Assembly: GCF_004000865.1 (NCBI RefSeq)
Contig: NZ_BIMB01000015.1
Coordinates: 62,001 to 126,000 of the forward strand
DNA length: 64,000 nt
Reading direction: 5' to 3'
Origin: Paenibacillus elgii NBRC 100335
GTDB lineage: Bacteria; Bacillota; Bacilli; Paenibacillales; NBRC-103111
Below, in pieces: positions 1 to 9,251 of the stretch. Below the pieces are notes generated by a model. That model was not told where the DNA came from. It made no database searches and saw nothing but the letters and a program-made list of their open reading frames with translations. The translations under genes were made by a program, and so were the position numbers. Positions within the stretch are counted from its first letter, which is position 1. Every line of letters begins with the position of its first letter.

Positions 1-1355
1 CCGGCGTTTTTCTCCTTCAGCAGGTCGTTCACCTTTTTCTCCAGCTGCGGGCTGACTTCGGCTACGGTTTTTTGCCCGTTGTCCACGAGGTCCAGCTCGT
101 TCTTGACGATGTTCAAAATCTCGGAGTAGTGGGTGATCAGATGGTTATACGATTCGACGCCGTATTTCAGGCCGCCCTCGACGACGTTTTTCATATCTTT
201 GGCGTCGATCGCCGGGTTGTAGAGACTGAAATACTTCTCCGCCGCCTGCTGGTTGGCCGGAGGCGTGCCGCCGCTCAGCTCGATCGACTTTTCCTGAATG
301 TCTTTGCCGAGCTGGAACTTGATCCATTCGTACGCTTCCTTCGGATGCTTGGAATCCTTCAGGATGAGGAGCGGGTCGACGTACAGCACGTTGCGGTTCT
401 TGTCGCTGCCACTGTACGGGACGGCGGCCACGCCGACCTTGAAACTGTAATCCTTGACCGAGGCGAGAATCCAGGCCCCGGCGACGGACATCCCTACGCG
501 CCCGGTGGCGAACGGATCGCCGCCCTGCCCGGCGACAGCCTTGGTGAATTCCGGCGACGGCATCACCTTGTCCTTCAGGATCAGGTCGGACAAGCGTTGG
601 TTGATTTTGACGACCTCCGGCGAATTGAAGTGGAAGGACGTCGCATGGCCGCCGTTCGTCCACGTGTCGTCGGAGTAGACCTTCGCTCCGAAATACACCG
701 GACGCATATCCTTCTCGCCCCAGACCCAGTCCATGCCGAACTCCACTTTCTCAAAATCGTCGCTCGGCTTGCTCAGCTTTTTGGCGGTTTCGACCATTTT
801 GTCGAACGTCCAGGACTTGTCTTCGTAATCCGACGGCGGGTACGGAACGCCCGCTTTGTCGAACATGTCCTTGTTGTAGAGGAGCATCGTCACGTAGCTG
901 TAAACCGGGATGCCGTAGTTTTTGCCGTCGATTTTGTAGATGTCCATCAGGTTGTCGGGAATACCGTAATCGGACGCTTTGAAGTTGTCCTCTTTCATCA
1001 GGTCGGTCAAGTCGCGTAGCAAGCCCTTATCGTAATACTCGATGAAGCCGCCTTCGCCCCAATGCGAGGTGACGTCGGGAGTCGTACCGGCGGCAATCAT
1101 CGCCTGCAGCTTCGAATCGAATTCCTCGTACGGCGTCTTCATGATCTTGACCTTGATGTTCGGGTGCTTTGCTTCGAATTCCGGAACGAGCTTCTCGACA
1201 AAGGTTTTATCCGGAACGTCGGGAACGAACTGCGTGATCGTGACCGTGGAGTCCCCCTTGGACCCGCCATCTTTCGTGTCGCTTGCGCAAGCCGGCAGCA
1301 GTACTGCGCCTGTCAGCAGAATCGCGCCGAGACAAGCCGTCTTGTTTCTTTTCAT
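1..1355 (-). CDS. Family-1 sugar-binding lipoprotein of an ABC importer (3' end outside window)
   Basis: About 451 residues are visible; the C-terminus runs off the left edge. The protein opens with a lipoprotein signal peptide (lipobox LPAC, Cys23) followed by a polar linker, then an extracellular solute-binding family 1 fold with the usual 'EFEAKHPNIKVK' and 'YNKDMFDKAG' type segments. It should capture an oligosaccharide outside the cell and pass it to the two permeases encoded just upstream in the same minus-strand operon. The start has a GGAG ribosome site about 8 nt upstream. The sugar cannot be told from sequence. The operon has no ATPase, so it probably uses a shared MsmX-type ATPase (inference). 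Confidence 0.9.
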   Translation of the reverse strand, partial: MKRNKTACLGAILLTGAVLLPACASDTKDGGSKGDSTVTITQFVPDVPDKTFVEKLVPEFEAKHPNIKVKIMKTPYEEFDSKLQAMIAAGTTPDVTSHWGEGGFIEYYDKGLLRDLTDLMKEDNFKASDYGIPDNLMDIYKIDGKNYGIPVYSYVTMLLYNKDMFDKAGVPYPPSDYEDKSWTFDKMVETAKKLSKPSDDFEKVEFGMDWVWGEKDMRPVYFGAKVYSDDTWTNGGHATSFHFNSPEVVKINQRLSDLILKDKVMPSPEFTKAVAGQGGDPFATGRVGMSVAGAWILASVKDYSFKVGVAAVPYSGSDKNRNVLYVDPLLILKDSKHPKEAYEWIKFQLGKDIQEKSIELSGGTPPANQQAAEKYFSLYNPAIDAKDMKNVVEGGLKYGVESYNHLITHYSEILNIVKNELDLVDNGQKTVAEVSPQLEKKVNDLLKEKNA

Positions 1356-1397
1356 CTTTGCTCACTCCTTCGTTTGGTGACCCCGCAGACGGGTTAT

Positions 1398-2279
1398 TCA
1401 TTTCACTCCAGTCAGCACGATGCTTTCTACGAAATATTTTTGTGCGACGGAGAATAAAACCAGGATCGGAACGAGAGCCAGCACGGCGGACAGCATGACA
1501 AGGTTCCACGGCACCAGCCGGGTAGCGGACGAATACATCGCAGTCATGCCGATCGTCAGGGTGAAATGCTCGGACGAGTTCAGGTACAGCACCTGCCCGA
1601 GCAGATCGTTCCAGCTGTACATGAAGGCGAAGATCGCCACGGTCGCCAGCACGGGACCGGAGAGCGGCAGCGCGATGTTCCACCACTGGCGCCACTCGGA
1701 GCAGCCGTCGATTTTGGCCGCGTCGTACAGCTCGTTCGATAACGAAGTGAAGAACTGCCGAATGAGGAAGATGTTATAGGCCGAGCCGAAAAAAGCAGGG
1801 ACGGTAATCGGCAGAATCGAGTCCATCCACCCGAGATTCTTGAACAAAATGAACTGCGGAATCATCAGGGCCGGGTACGGAATCATCATCGTGCTGAGCA
1901 GAAACAGGAACAGCACGTTTTTCCCCCGGGCGTTATAGCGCGCGAACCCGAAGGCGACGAGGGACGACGAAAGCACGGTCCCGATGACGCTGAAGAAGGC
2001 GATCAGCAGGCTGTTTTTGTACCACAGGCCGTACTGGTATTGGGTGAACAGGTTCTTGAAGTTGCCCCAGGCGAACTGCTCCGGGATGAGTCTGGGCGGG
2101 AATTTGAGCACTTCCGCCTGCGATTTGAACGCGGTCGAGAACATGTTGAGCGTCGGGAAAATCATGATGACCGCAATGACGATCAGCAGCAGAAAGACCA
2201 GCCACTCGAACGGGGTTGTTTTGCGCTTGCCGACCGCTTGCCGTACCGGACGCTTCTGCGTTACGGTTGCCGTGCTCAT
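1398..2279 (-). CDS. Sugar ABC transporter permease, MalG type
   Basis: 293 residues with six predicted membrane helices and the BPD_transp_1 coupling-loop motif (DAAKIDG, residues 186-192) that docks on the ATPase. It is the second permease of a CUT1-family importer. Its start overlaps the upstream permease stop by four bases (ATGA), showing translational coupling, and an AGGAGG site precedes it. Downstream, 42 bp separates it from the binding-protein gene. The short hydrophilic N-terminus before the first helix is typical of MalG-like proteins. Confidence 0.93.
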   Translation of the reverse strand: MSTATVTQKRPVRQAVGKRKTTPFEWLVFLLLIVIAVIMIFPTLNMFSTAFKSQAEVLKFPPRLIPEQFAWGNFKNLFTQYQYGLWYKNSLLIAFFSVIGTVLSSSLVAFGFARYNARGKNVLFLFLLSTMMIPYPALMIPQFILFKNLGWMDSILPITVPAFFGSAYNIFLIRQFFTSLSNELYDAAKIDGCSEWRQWWNIALPLSGPVLATVAIFAFMYSWNDLLGQVLYLNSSEHFTLTIGMTAMYSSATRLVPWNLVMLSAVLALVPILVLFSVAQKYFVESIVLTGVK

Positions 2280-3169
2280 ACGCCGCCGCCTCCTTCATAA
2301 TGAACAAGCTTCCGGGATACCCTCATGATCAGGAACGTCATGAGCATGATCACGATGAGCAGCAGCCAGGCCATGGCCGAAGCGTAGCCCATCTTGAAAA
2401 ACTTGAAGCCGTTCTGCCATAGGTAATAGACGTAAAACTGGGTGGCGTAGTGCGGCCCGCCCTTGGTCATGACGAACGCCTGCGTAAACACCTGGAACGA
2501 ATCGATGATGCCCATGATGAGCTGGAACAGCACGACGGGCGAAATCATCGGCAGCGTGATGCGCCAGAGCGACTGCCATCTTGTGACGCCGTCGATCTTG
2601 GCGGCCTCGTACAGAATCGGGGGCACGCCCTGCAGACCGGCGAGGAAGATGACCATGCCCGCCCCGGCGCTCCACATCGTCATGATGACCATGGAGGCCA
2701 GCGCCCAGTTGCTGTCTTCGAGCCATTTGGGGCCGTCGATGCCAAGCAGCCCAAGCGCCCAGTTGAACATGCCGATCTTGGAGTTGAACACCCACAGCCA
2801 GACGAGCGACATCGCCACGCCCGAGATCATGCTGGGAAAATAAATCGCTGTCCGGAAAAACCGCTTGAACGGAATTTTCTGATTGACCAGCAACGCCAGA
2901 AACAGCGACAGCAGAAGCTGCAGCGGTACGCTGAATATCGTGAACAGCACCGTCGTTTTCACCCCGCGCCAGAACAGATCGTCCTGAAACATCTTGGTGT
3001 AGTTCTGCAGGCCGACCCACTTCGGCGGGCTGGTGATGTTGTATTCCGTGAAGCTGATGTAGAGCGAATACAGAATCGGGTACAGCGTGAATATCGCCGC
3101 TCCGATCAGCCACGGCGAAATGAACAGGTAAAAATATTTGGTCTCCCGTCTGCGCGCCCCCTGCCGCAT
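2276..3169 (-). CDS. Sugar ABC transporter permease, MalF type
   Basis: First gene of the operon. With the ATG at 3169 it encodes 297 residues; an AAGGAGGG site lies 8 nt upstream, so this start is preferred over the TTG at 3175. Six membrane helices and the EAA-loop motif (YEAAKIDG, near residue 190) place it with MalF/UgpA-like permeases. It forms the membrane channel with the downstream MalG-type permease. Two identical palindromic operators lie upstream, so the operon is probably held off by a repressor until its sugar is present (inference). Confidence 0.93.
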   Translation of the reverse strand: MRQGARRRETKYFYLFISPWLIGAAIFTLYPILYSLYISFTEYNITSPPKWVGLQNYTKMFQDDLFWRGVKTTVLFTIFSVPLQLLLSLFLALLVNQKIPFKRFFRTAIYFPSMISGVAMSLVWLWVFNSKIGMFNWALGLLGIDGPKWLEDSNWALASMVIMTMWSAGAGMVIFLAGLQGVPPILYEAAKIDGVTRWQSLWRITLPMISPVVLFQLIMGIIDSFQVFTQAFVMTKGGPHYATQFYVYYLWQNGFKFFKMGYASAMAWLLLIVIMLMTFLIMRVSRKLVHYEGGGGV

Positions 3170-3188
3170 GGGCAATCCCTCCTTAAAG

Positions 3189-3202
3189 TATAAACGTTTA
3201 TA
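3189..3202. promoter_or_regulatory. Palindromic operator, proximal copy (TATAAACGTTTATA)
   Basis: A perfect 14-bp palindrome just upstream of the ribosome site of the first permease gene. An identical copy lies 184 bp away at 3373-3386. The CG-centred, AT-flanked symmetry fits a LacI- or GntR-family repressor; no such regulator gene is adjacent in the window. Confidence 0.65.
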
Positions 3203-3372
3203 TTTTTGTCGAATTAAGGCACGCCCCCTGCCGGCCGGTGCGAAGCCGCTCGTCCGGTTCCACGCAACATAAAATTGATTTTTTCTTCATGATTTTCTGA
3301 AAAGTTTTGCCGGTTAAACTAGGATGTTGTTGAAACGAGGGGGAATTGCGGATTGCATCGAAGCTCTAAAAT

Positions 3373-3416
3373 TATAAACGTTTATATTTTTATACGCCTA
3401 TAGTAATCGTTTTCAA
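3373..3416 (-). promoter_or_regulatory. Promoter with overlapping distal operator for the sugar ABC operon
   Basis: On the minus strand a TTGAAA (-35, 3411-3416) is separated by 16 bp from TATAAA (-10, 3389-3394). The palindrome TATAAACGTTTATA (3373-3386) follows at once, so it covers the expected transcription start. That is the classical position for repression by blocking polymerase. The leader to the first gene would be about 200 nt. The rest of the intergenic stretch 3170-3579 shows no gene; I saw no clear promoter for the rightward gene. Confidence 0.6.
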
Positions 3417-3579
3417 GGGTGGCGTCAATCCCTAATTTTCCAGCATGTCCCCGGTGACTTGCGGATAGGGCGTCCGAGGCCGAAGAGGGCCGTTCTATGC
3501 GCGAATTGACACGCTGTCGGCGCGTAAGCTACCATGAGAAAAATACTTTGCTTATCGCCGCAAAAGGGGGAAACCGCGC

Positions 3580-4923
3580 ATGAATTCGGAGCTGCTTACG
3601 GAACGTGTCCGGCTCACGCAGAAAAAGCTGCGCAAGGAGCTGCTGACCCGTGTGCTGGACGAGTTCGACGGACAGATTATGGCGCTGCCCGAGGCCAAAC
3701 GGGGGCAGAAATACGCCAAGATGGCGGGAAGTCCGTTTTCATTCTTCCGGGGGAGCGCGTACTTGTTTTATTTTGACGCCAGCCGGGAATGGTTTCCGTA
3801 CCACAGCTCGCCGGAACGGCCGACGTGGATTCAAGGGGATCTGCATTTCGAGAATTTCGGGGCGTTCCGCAGCGAAGAGGGGCGGATCGTGTACGATGTG
3901 AACGATTTTGACGAGGGGTATCTGGGCTCCTACTTGTACGATCTGCTGCGGATGTCGGTCAGCGTAGCGCTCGTTTGCCGGACGAAGGACATCGGCGCCG
4001 ACGGGCAGGAGGAAGCGATCACCGCTTATCTGGACGCGTATGCGAACCAGATCCGGCGCTTCGCCCGGCGGAAGGACGACCCGCGGACGCTCGTCTTCGA
4101 TAAGGACCGCACGGCAGGGCCGATCCGCAAGCTGCTGAAAAAGACGGAGAAGCGGATTGCGTCGCAGTTTCTGGAAGGCGTGACGACGCTGACGAGGACG
4201 ACGAGGCGGTTCGCCAAATCGGAGGAGATCGTTCCGCCGACGCCGCAGGAGCGCCGCATGCTGGAGGAGAGCTGGCCGCAGTATCTGCAATCGCTGGAGT
4301 GGAAGACGAAGCGTTCCGACGGCTATTACGCCATCAAGGACGTGGCGGTAAAGCACGGCTCGGGCACAGCCTCCATCGGGCTGGACCGCTTCTATGTGCT
4401 CATCGAGGGCGAAGGCGGCGAGCAGGCGCTGGACGATATCGTGATCGAGGTCAAGGAAGTGCGCGCGCCGATACCGGCTTATTTTATGCCGTTTAACGAG
4501 GCGTTCTGGAACTATTTCAGCCACCAGGGCAAGCGGGTCATTGTGACGCAGCAGGCGATGCATCACGAGGCGGACCCGTTTCTCGGCTTCTTGACGATGG
4601 ACGGGCGGCATTTTTACGTCAGGGAGCGGTCGCCCTACAAGAAACGGCTGAAGGCGGACAAGCTGACGGAGAAGGAAGATCTGCTGTCCGTGCTGGACTG
4701 CATGGGCCGGATTACGGCGAAGCTTCATGCGCGGGCGGATGCGGACATGAAGCACGGGCTGATGGCATACCACAGCGAGGAGGAGATCCAGCGCGCGATC
4801 GGACCGGACACGGACGCGTTCTGCGACTATATCGCGCATTGGGCGATCGCGTACGCGCATCAGGTCGAGGAGGACTATGCGCTGTTCGTGGAATGGCTGG
4901 ACGAGCGGAAGGAGCGGGCGTAG
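3580..4923 (+). CDS. DUF2252 family protein
   Basis: 447 residues matching the DUF2252 family over the full length: 'FFRGSAYLFYFD', 'GDLHFENFGAF', 'DVNDFDEGYLGSYLYDLLR' and 'HGSGTASIGLDRFYVLIEG' are the conserved blocks. The fold is related to aminoglycoside phosphotransferase-like kinases (GDLHFENF resembles the kinase catalytic loop, NDFDE the metal-binding motif), but no substrate is established. The ATG follows an AAAGGGGG site. It stands alone, between a divergent sugar operon and a convergent secreted-protein gene. I would not assign a reaction. Confidence 0.88.
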   Translation: MNSELLTERVRLTQKKLRKELLTRVLDEFDGQIMALPEAKRGQKYAKMAGSPFSFFRGSAYLFYFDASREWFPYHSSPERPTWIQGDLHFENFGAFRSEEGRIVYDVNDFDEGYLGSYLYDLLRMSVSVALVCRTKDIGADGQEEAITAYLDAYANQIRRFARRKDDPRTLVFDKDRTAGPIRKLLKKTEKRIASQFLEGVTTLTRTTRRFAKSEEIVPPTPQERRMLEESWPQYLQSLEWKTKRSDGYYAIKDVAVKHGSGTASIGLDRFYVLIEGEGGEQALDDIVIEVKEVRAPIPAYFMPFNEAFWNYFSHQGKRVIVTQQAMHHEADPFLGFLTMDGRHFYVRERSPYKKRLKADKLTEKEDLLSVLDCMGRITAKLHARADADMKHGLMAYHSEEEIQRAIGPDTDAFCDYIAHWAIAYAHQVEEDYALFVEWLDERKERA

Positions 4924-4971
4924 GCCGGCCGGTCGGTGTTCGTGAGCGGCAATGCGCATCATCATCTTGCG

Positions 4972-5028
4972 AAAAAAGGAGCTGGTCCCTTGCAGCCACG
5001 AACGGTTGCGGACGGGAACAGCTCCTTT
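4972..5028 (-). terminator. Rho-independent terminator of the secreted-protein gene
   Basis: Arms AAAGGAGCTG (4975-4984) and CAGCTCCTTT (5019-5028) pair perfectly. Read on the minus strand the hairpin runs into a T tract (4972-4977), so it ends the unit starting at 5967. Confidence 0.75.
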
Positions 5029-5097
5029 GGTATGTTATGCGAAAACGGCGGTGTGCCGTGCGGCAAAAGCTTGCTTATCCGCCCGGCTCGCGCAGGC

Positions 5098-5967
5098 TTA
5101 GTAGCGGTCCATAATCAGCTGCGTTTTCAGCGAATCCTGGGCCAGGAACCAGCCTTTGTTTTTCAGATAAGTCACCAGCTCGTCATGCTTCTGCGAGGCG
5201 GTGTCCCGGTCGTCCGTTTTGAACGAAATTTCAACTACGTTCTCCGTACCGGAGCCGTTTGCGCTGCGGATCGGCCACACTTCGATGTACGTTTTCAGGC
5301 CGCTATAGGTGCCGGTGTACCGCTTGGCCAGAACCGGGCCGTAGATGCGGGACTTTTGCAGCTTCTCGGAGCCCCAACCGGCGTACAGCCACTTGTCGAA
5401 TTTGCCTGGGGCGTTATCGATCAGCAGCTGGCGGGAGTCTTTGACCGAGGGGAGATCCATGCCGCTGTAGCCGGATTTTTTGACGTCTTTGGAGCGTGTG
5501 ATGCTGAGCGTCTTGTTCTGGTAGCCCCATTCCACCTGCGCCTCGTAGTTCGTGTCCGACGCGTCGAAGCCTTCCTGATTAGCCTTCGTCAGCGCCGCAT
5601 CGATATTGCCGTTGACGATCGGATAGCGCTTCTTGTAGCTCAGCTCGAACTTGCTGTCGCCTTCCTTCTTCCGAATGCGGGGACTCCAGCCGTTGCTGTA
5701 AATGTCTTTGCCGTCCGTATCCAGAAACTGCACGTTCATCTTCGTCACGCTGTCCGGTATGCCGAACGCGCTGCGGACCTCGCTCTTCAGCTTGTCGTCC
5801 GAGCCCAGCACGACGCTCGCGGGCATGAGCAGCTTCACCTCGTAATCTGGCACCAGGTTGCTTGCAGCTTTGACAGACGCGGCAGGGAAGACGGACGATA
5901 CCGTCAAAGCGGCGGTCAGGACGACCGCGGACAGCGCCCCAATCCATTTGGATCGTTTGTTCATCAT
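5098..5967 (-). CDS. Secreted protein of unknown function
   Basis: 289 residues from the ATG at 5967, which has GAAGGAG 6 nt upstream; the in-frame ATG at 5982 lies beyond that ribosome site and is unlikely. A signal peptide of about 30 residues with an Ala-rich cleavage region (AASVKAAS) precedes a globular domain. The body holds repeated beta-rich segments ending with 'VVEISFKTDD' and a helix 'KHDELVTYLKNKGWF', which faintly recalls CYTH-like folds. I do not recognise a family with confidence. It is monocistronic and has its own terminator. Confidence 0.75.
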   Translation of the reverse strand: MMNKRSKWIGALSAVVLTAALTVSSVFPAASVKAASNLVPDYEVKLLMPASVVLGSDDKLKSEVRSAFGIPDSVTKMNVQFLDTDGKDIYSNGWSPRIRKKEGDSKFELSYKKRYPIVNGNIDAALTKANQEGFDASDTNYEAQVEWGYQNKTLSITRSKDVKKSGYSGMDLPSVKDSRQLLIDNAPGKFDKWLYAGWGSEKLQKSRIYGPVLAKRYTGTYSGLKTYIEVWPIRSANGSGTENVVEISFKTDDRDTASQKHDELVTYLKNKGWFLAQDSLKTQLIMDRY

Positions 5968-6093
5968 CGACAACTCCTTCATGTTTTGGAATAGGCTTAC
6001 ACGCTAGACTGTAATGATCGTATGTTATCTAGATGTTAAGCAGATATGTTGTTTTTGTAAAGAAAAATTTGGAAATTGATATAAATACTAGAT

Positions 6094-6987
6094 TCACTGG
6101 GCTTCTTTCCGCAAAAAGTCGATGAACCGTTCCATGACGGCGGATTGCCGCCGGTCCGCATTGTACGCGCAGTACACGTAGCGTTTGAACGGATTTTGCG
6201 GAATCGGGCGAAATTCGAGCTCCCCGCGCTCCACTTCCCGCTGCACGGCCTGCCGCGAAACGAACGACACGCTCTCCCCCTGCATGACGACCTGCTTGAT
6301 CGCTTCCAGCGAATCGAGCTCCATATGTGCTTTCAACTGGACGCGGTTGCGCTGCGCCCACCGGTCGGTCATTTGCCGCGTGCTGGATTCCGGCCCGTGG
6401 AGTAGAAAAGGCGCCTCGGCGAGCTGGTCGGGATACAACTGCGGGTGGGCGGCCAGCCGGTGACGCGGCGCAAAGACGACGACCAGCTCGTCCTCGCAGA
6501 CGGTTTCGGCGATCAGTGGAGCCGATTGGAACGGCTCGGTGGACAGGAGGCCGAGATCGATCTCGTGATTGCGGAGCAGCTCCCGGATGACGGGGGCCGT
6601 CTTGACCTGCAAAGACAAGGTGATTCGCGGATACGCTTTGGCGAAGCCGCTCAGAACCTTCGGCAGCAGGTACGTTCCCGGCACGTAGCTGGCGCCGATC
6701 TTCAGCGTGCCGCGGCCCAACTCGTCGAATTCTTTGACGACCCGCCCCGCTTCCTGCGCCAGCGCGTTGATTTTGACCGCGTAGTGGTAGAGCGACCGGC
6801 CGGCCTCGGTCAGCATCGTTTTGCCCGCGCGCGTCTCGAACAGTTGCACCCCAAGCTCCTGCTCCATACTCTTCATATGGAACGTCACCGTCGGCTGCTT
6901 GAGCCCAAGCTGCTCGGCGACGGCGGTAATTTTTTTGTGCTTCTCCAACAGCTCCACGATTTCCAGCTTCAGCAGACTGAAGTTCAA
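6094..6987 (-). CDS. LysR family transcriptional regulator
   Basis: 297 residues from a TTG start at 6987, chosen because AAGGGGAG lies about 8 nt upstream and the length then equals the family norm. Residues 1-60 form the winged HTH ('ITAVAEQLGLKQPTVTFHMK'); residues 90-297 form the periplasmic-binding-protein-like effector domain. It is divergent from the ABC transporter operon starting at 7158, the usual arrangement for a LysR regulator and its target. A T-N11-A palindrome lies between them. The effector is unknown. Confidence 0.92.
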   Translation of the reverse strand: MNFSLLKLEIVELLEKHKKITAVAEQLGLKQPTVTFHMKSMEQELGVQLFETRAGKTMLTEAGRSLYHYAVKINALAQEAGRVVKEFDELGRGTLKIGASYVPGTYLLPKVLSGFAKAYPRITLSLQVKTAPVIRELLRNHEIDLGLLSTEPFQSAPLIAETVCEDELVVVFAPRHRLAAHPQLYPDQLAEAPFLLHGPESSTRQMTDRWAQRNRVQLKAHMELDSLEAIKQVVMQGESVSFVSRQAVQREVERGELEFRPIPQNPFKRYVYCAYNADRRQSAVMERFIDFLRKEAQ

Positions 6988-7028
6988 TGTGCCCACTCCC
7001 CTTGTTCGGCTCCGCATTTTCCCACAGT

Positions 7029-7043
7029 ATAGAAAAAATCTAT
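7029..7043. promoter_or_regulatory. LysR-type box (T-N11-A palindrome)
   Basis: ATAGAAAAAATCTAT has perfect 5-bp arms and contains the T-N11-A core bound by LysR proteins. It sits in the 170-bp gap between the LysR gene and the divergent transporter operon. Confidence 0.55.
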
Positions 7044-7157
7044 GAGAATGAATAGTACCCATTGAATTAATTAACACAATCTTTACGTCCCGCTGACAAT
7101 CTTCTGCATTTCGCCATGTAAACTAGAGCTAGATTGCAAGATAGGATGGGTTGCAGC

Positions 7158-8129
7158 ATGGATGTGGTCATACGGGGGTTGGAAAAATCATTCGGAGCGA
7201 TGCAGGCCTTACGCCGGACGGATCTGGTCATCAGGAAAGGGCGGTTTACGACGCTGCTCGGGCCTTCGGGCTGCGGGAAGACGACGCTGCTGCGGATGAT
7301 CGCCGGGCTGGAGCGGCCGGACCGGGGAGAGATCCTGCTCGGAGACGAGTGCTTGTTCTCGGCCGAGAAGCGGATCGATTTGCCGGCGCATAAGCGGCAT
7401 TTTGGCATGGTCTTTCAGGACTTCGCCTTGTGGCCGCATATGACCGTGTTCGAAAATGTCGCCTTCGGCCTGCGCGCCACCGGACAAACGAAAGAGCTCA
7501 AGCGGCGGGTGGAGGAAGCGGTAGCGCAGGTGCGGCTGCAAGGGATGGAGAAGCGGTACCCGCACCAGTTGTCGGGCGGGCAGCAGCAGCGCGTAGCGTT
7601 CGCCCGGGCCGTTGCGCTGAGGCCGCAGCTTGTGCTGTTCGACGAACCGCTCAGCGCCCTGGACGCCGTGCTGCGGGACGAAATGCGGCTGGAGCTGATG
7701 AGCCTGGTGCGGGACATCGGGCTGACGGCGCTGTACGTGACGCACGATCAGACGGAGGCCATGTCGATGTCCGATGAGATCGTCGTCATGCAGGAGGGCC
7801 GCATTTTGCAGCAGGGCGCACCCGAGGACATTTACCGGACGCCGGCCCATCCGTTCGTCGCCCGCTTCATTGGTAAGTCGAACTGGCTTGTGCCGGACCG
7901 CAGCTTGCTTCGTCCGGAGTACGTTCGCTGGTCGGAGCCGGAGGAAGGTGCGGCTACGGCTTACCCGGGCACGATCCGCAGCGTCAGCTATGTCGGGGAC
8001 CGCTACGAGATCGGGCTGGACATGGGGGGGATAGGCCAATGGACGGCTTATCATTCCACCCGCTTGCAGGCGGGAGAACGCGTGACGGTGTACGTATCGC
8101 CGCAGCATATTCACCATATTAGCGAATAG
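7158..8129 (+). CDS. ABC transporter ATP-binding protein (Fbp/Phn/Pot type)
   Basis: 323 residues from the ATG at 7158, preceded by AGGATGG at 8 nt. Walker A is GPSGCGKTT, the signature LSGGQQQR, Walker B LVLFDEP, followed by the D-loop and a switch His in 'YVTHDQTEA'. The C-terminal part (from about residue 240) is a short TOBE-like regulatory domain. It powers the importer whose binding protein and two-domain permease follow directly. Ferric iron, 2-aminoethylphosphonate and related anions are all carried by this class. Confidence 0.92.
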   Translation: MDVVIRGLEKSFGAMQALRRTDLVIRKGRFTTLLGPSGCGKTTLLRMIAGLERPDRGEILLGDECLFSAEKRIDLPAHKRHFGMVFQDFALWPHMTVFENVAFGLRATGQTKELKRRVEEAVAQVRLQGMEKRYPHQLSGGQQQRVAFARAVALRPQLVLFDEPLSALDAVLRDEMRLELMSLVRDIGLTALYVTHDQTEAMSMSDEIVVMQEGRILQQGAPEDIYRTPAHPFVARFIGKSNWLVPDRSLLRPEYVRWSEPEEGAATAYPGTIRSVSYVGDRYEIGLDMGGIGQWTAYHSTRLQAGERVTVYVSPQHIHHISE

Positions 8130-8147
8130 AAAGAGGAGGAACGACAG

Positions 8148-9239
8148 ATGAACAAGGGGAAGGGATTGAAAAACGGGGCTTTGCTGCTGCTGACGGCTGT
8201 GATGGGCTTCGGTATCGCCGGCTGCGGAACGACGGCTGCGGACAAATCCGCGAACACGGGCGCAGCCTCTGCGCCGAAGACGGAGCAGGCGACTGCTAAG
8301 ACAGATGACAAGAAAGAGGACAAGAAGCTCGGGGGCAAGCTGGTCGTCTACAGCGCCGGACCGAAGGAGCTGGCCGAAAGCATTCAGAAAGGGTACGAAG
8401 CGAAAACCGGCGTGAAGGTGGAAATGTTCCAGGGGACGACGGGCAAAATTTTGGCCCGGATGGAAGCCGAGAAGGCGAACCCGGTCGTCGACGTCGTCGT
8501 GCTGGCTTCCCTGCCGTCGGCCCAAGGGCTCAAAAAGAGCGGGCTCACCCTGGAATACAAAAACGCGGCCAACGCCGACAAGCTGGTCCCGGATTGGTCC
8601 GACAAGGACGGTCATTTCTTCGGCTACAGCGCCTCCGCGCTCGGCATCGTGTATAACACGAAGCAGGTGAAGACGCCTCCGAAGGAATGGAGCGATCTCG
8701 CCAAGGACGAGTGGAAGGGCAAGGTCAACATCCCCGATCCGGCGCTGTCCGGCTCCGCGCTGGATTTCATCACCGGCTATCTGAGCACTAAGGGCGACGG
8801 CGGCTGGGACCTGTTCGATCAATACAAGAAAAACGGCGTCGCTCTGGCGGGTGCAAACCAAGAGGCGCTTGATCCGGTCATCACCGGGGCGAAAAGCATC
8901 GTAGCGGCAGGCGTCGACTATATGACGTACCAAGCGAAGGCGAAGGGCGAACCGGTGGACATGGTGTATCCGGCCAGCGGTACGGTCATTAGCCCCCGCC
9001 CGGCGGCGATTCTGAAGTCGAGCAAAAACCAGGATAACGCCAAAGCGTTCATCGATTACTTGCTGTCCGACGAAGCGCAGAAGATGGTGGCGGACACCTA
9101 CCTGCTGCCGGGTCGGAAGGACGTGAAGGCGAAGGACCGCGCGAGCGTCGATCAAATCACGCAGATGAAGATCGATTGGACGTGGATGGACACGAACGGC
9201 GACGCGGTGACGAAGAAATTTACCCAAATGTTCAAATAA
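8148..9239 (+). CDS. Fbp/Phn-type extracellular substrate-binding lipoprotein
   Basis: 363 residues with a lipobox (IAGC, Cys26) and a Thr/Ala/Lys-rich linker up to about residue 62. The body starts 'GKLVVYSAGPKELAE' and carries 'ALGIVYNTKQVKTPPKEW' and 'NIPDPALSGSA', typical of the class that includes iron(III) and phosphonate binders. The adjacent Tyr-Tyr pair that binds ferric iron in FbpA is not evident in the expected C-lobe region ('GVDYMTYQAKA'), so iron is not assured. A GAGGAGG site precedes the ATG. Confidence 0.88.
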   Translation: MNKGKGLKNGALLLLTAVMGFGIAGCGTTAADKSANTGAASAPKTEQATAKTDDKKEDKKLGGKLVVYSAGPKELAESIQKGYEAKTGVKVEMFQGTTGKILARMEAEKANPVVDVVVLASLPSAQGLKKSGLTLEYKNAANADKLVPDWSDKDGHFFGYSASALGIVYNTKQVKTPPKEWSDLAKDEWKGKVNIPDPALSGSALDFITGYLSTKGDGGWDLFDQYKKNGVALAGANQEALDPVITGAKSIVAAGVDYMTYQAKAKGEPVDMVYPASGTVISPRPAAILKSSKNQDNAKAFIDYLLSDEAQKMVADTYLLPGRKDVKAKDRASVDQITQMKIDWTWMDTNGDAVTKKFTQMFK

Positions 9240-9251
9240 GACGGTGAAGGC

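Noticed and set aside
7209..9227. A very long minus-strand open frame (672 codons) opposite the ABC ATPase and binding-protein genes
   Set aside because: It is the mirror of GC-rich coding sequence; the plus-strand frames have complete Walker, signature and lipobox motifs, and the mirror product is Arg/His/Leu-rich without domains.
8148..9239. Firm naming of the importer as ferric-iron FbpABC
   Set aside because: The paired tyrosines that bind iron are not evident, and the class also carries phosphonates and other compounds.
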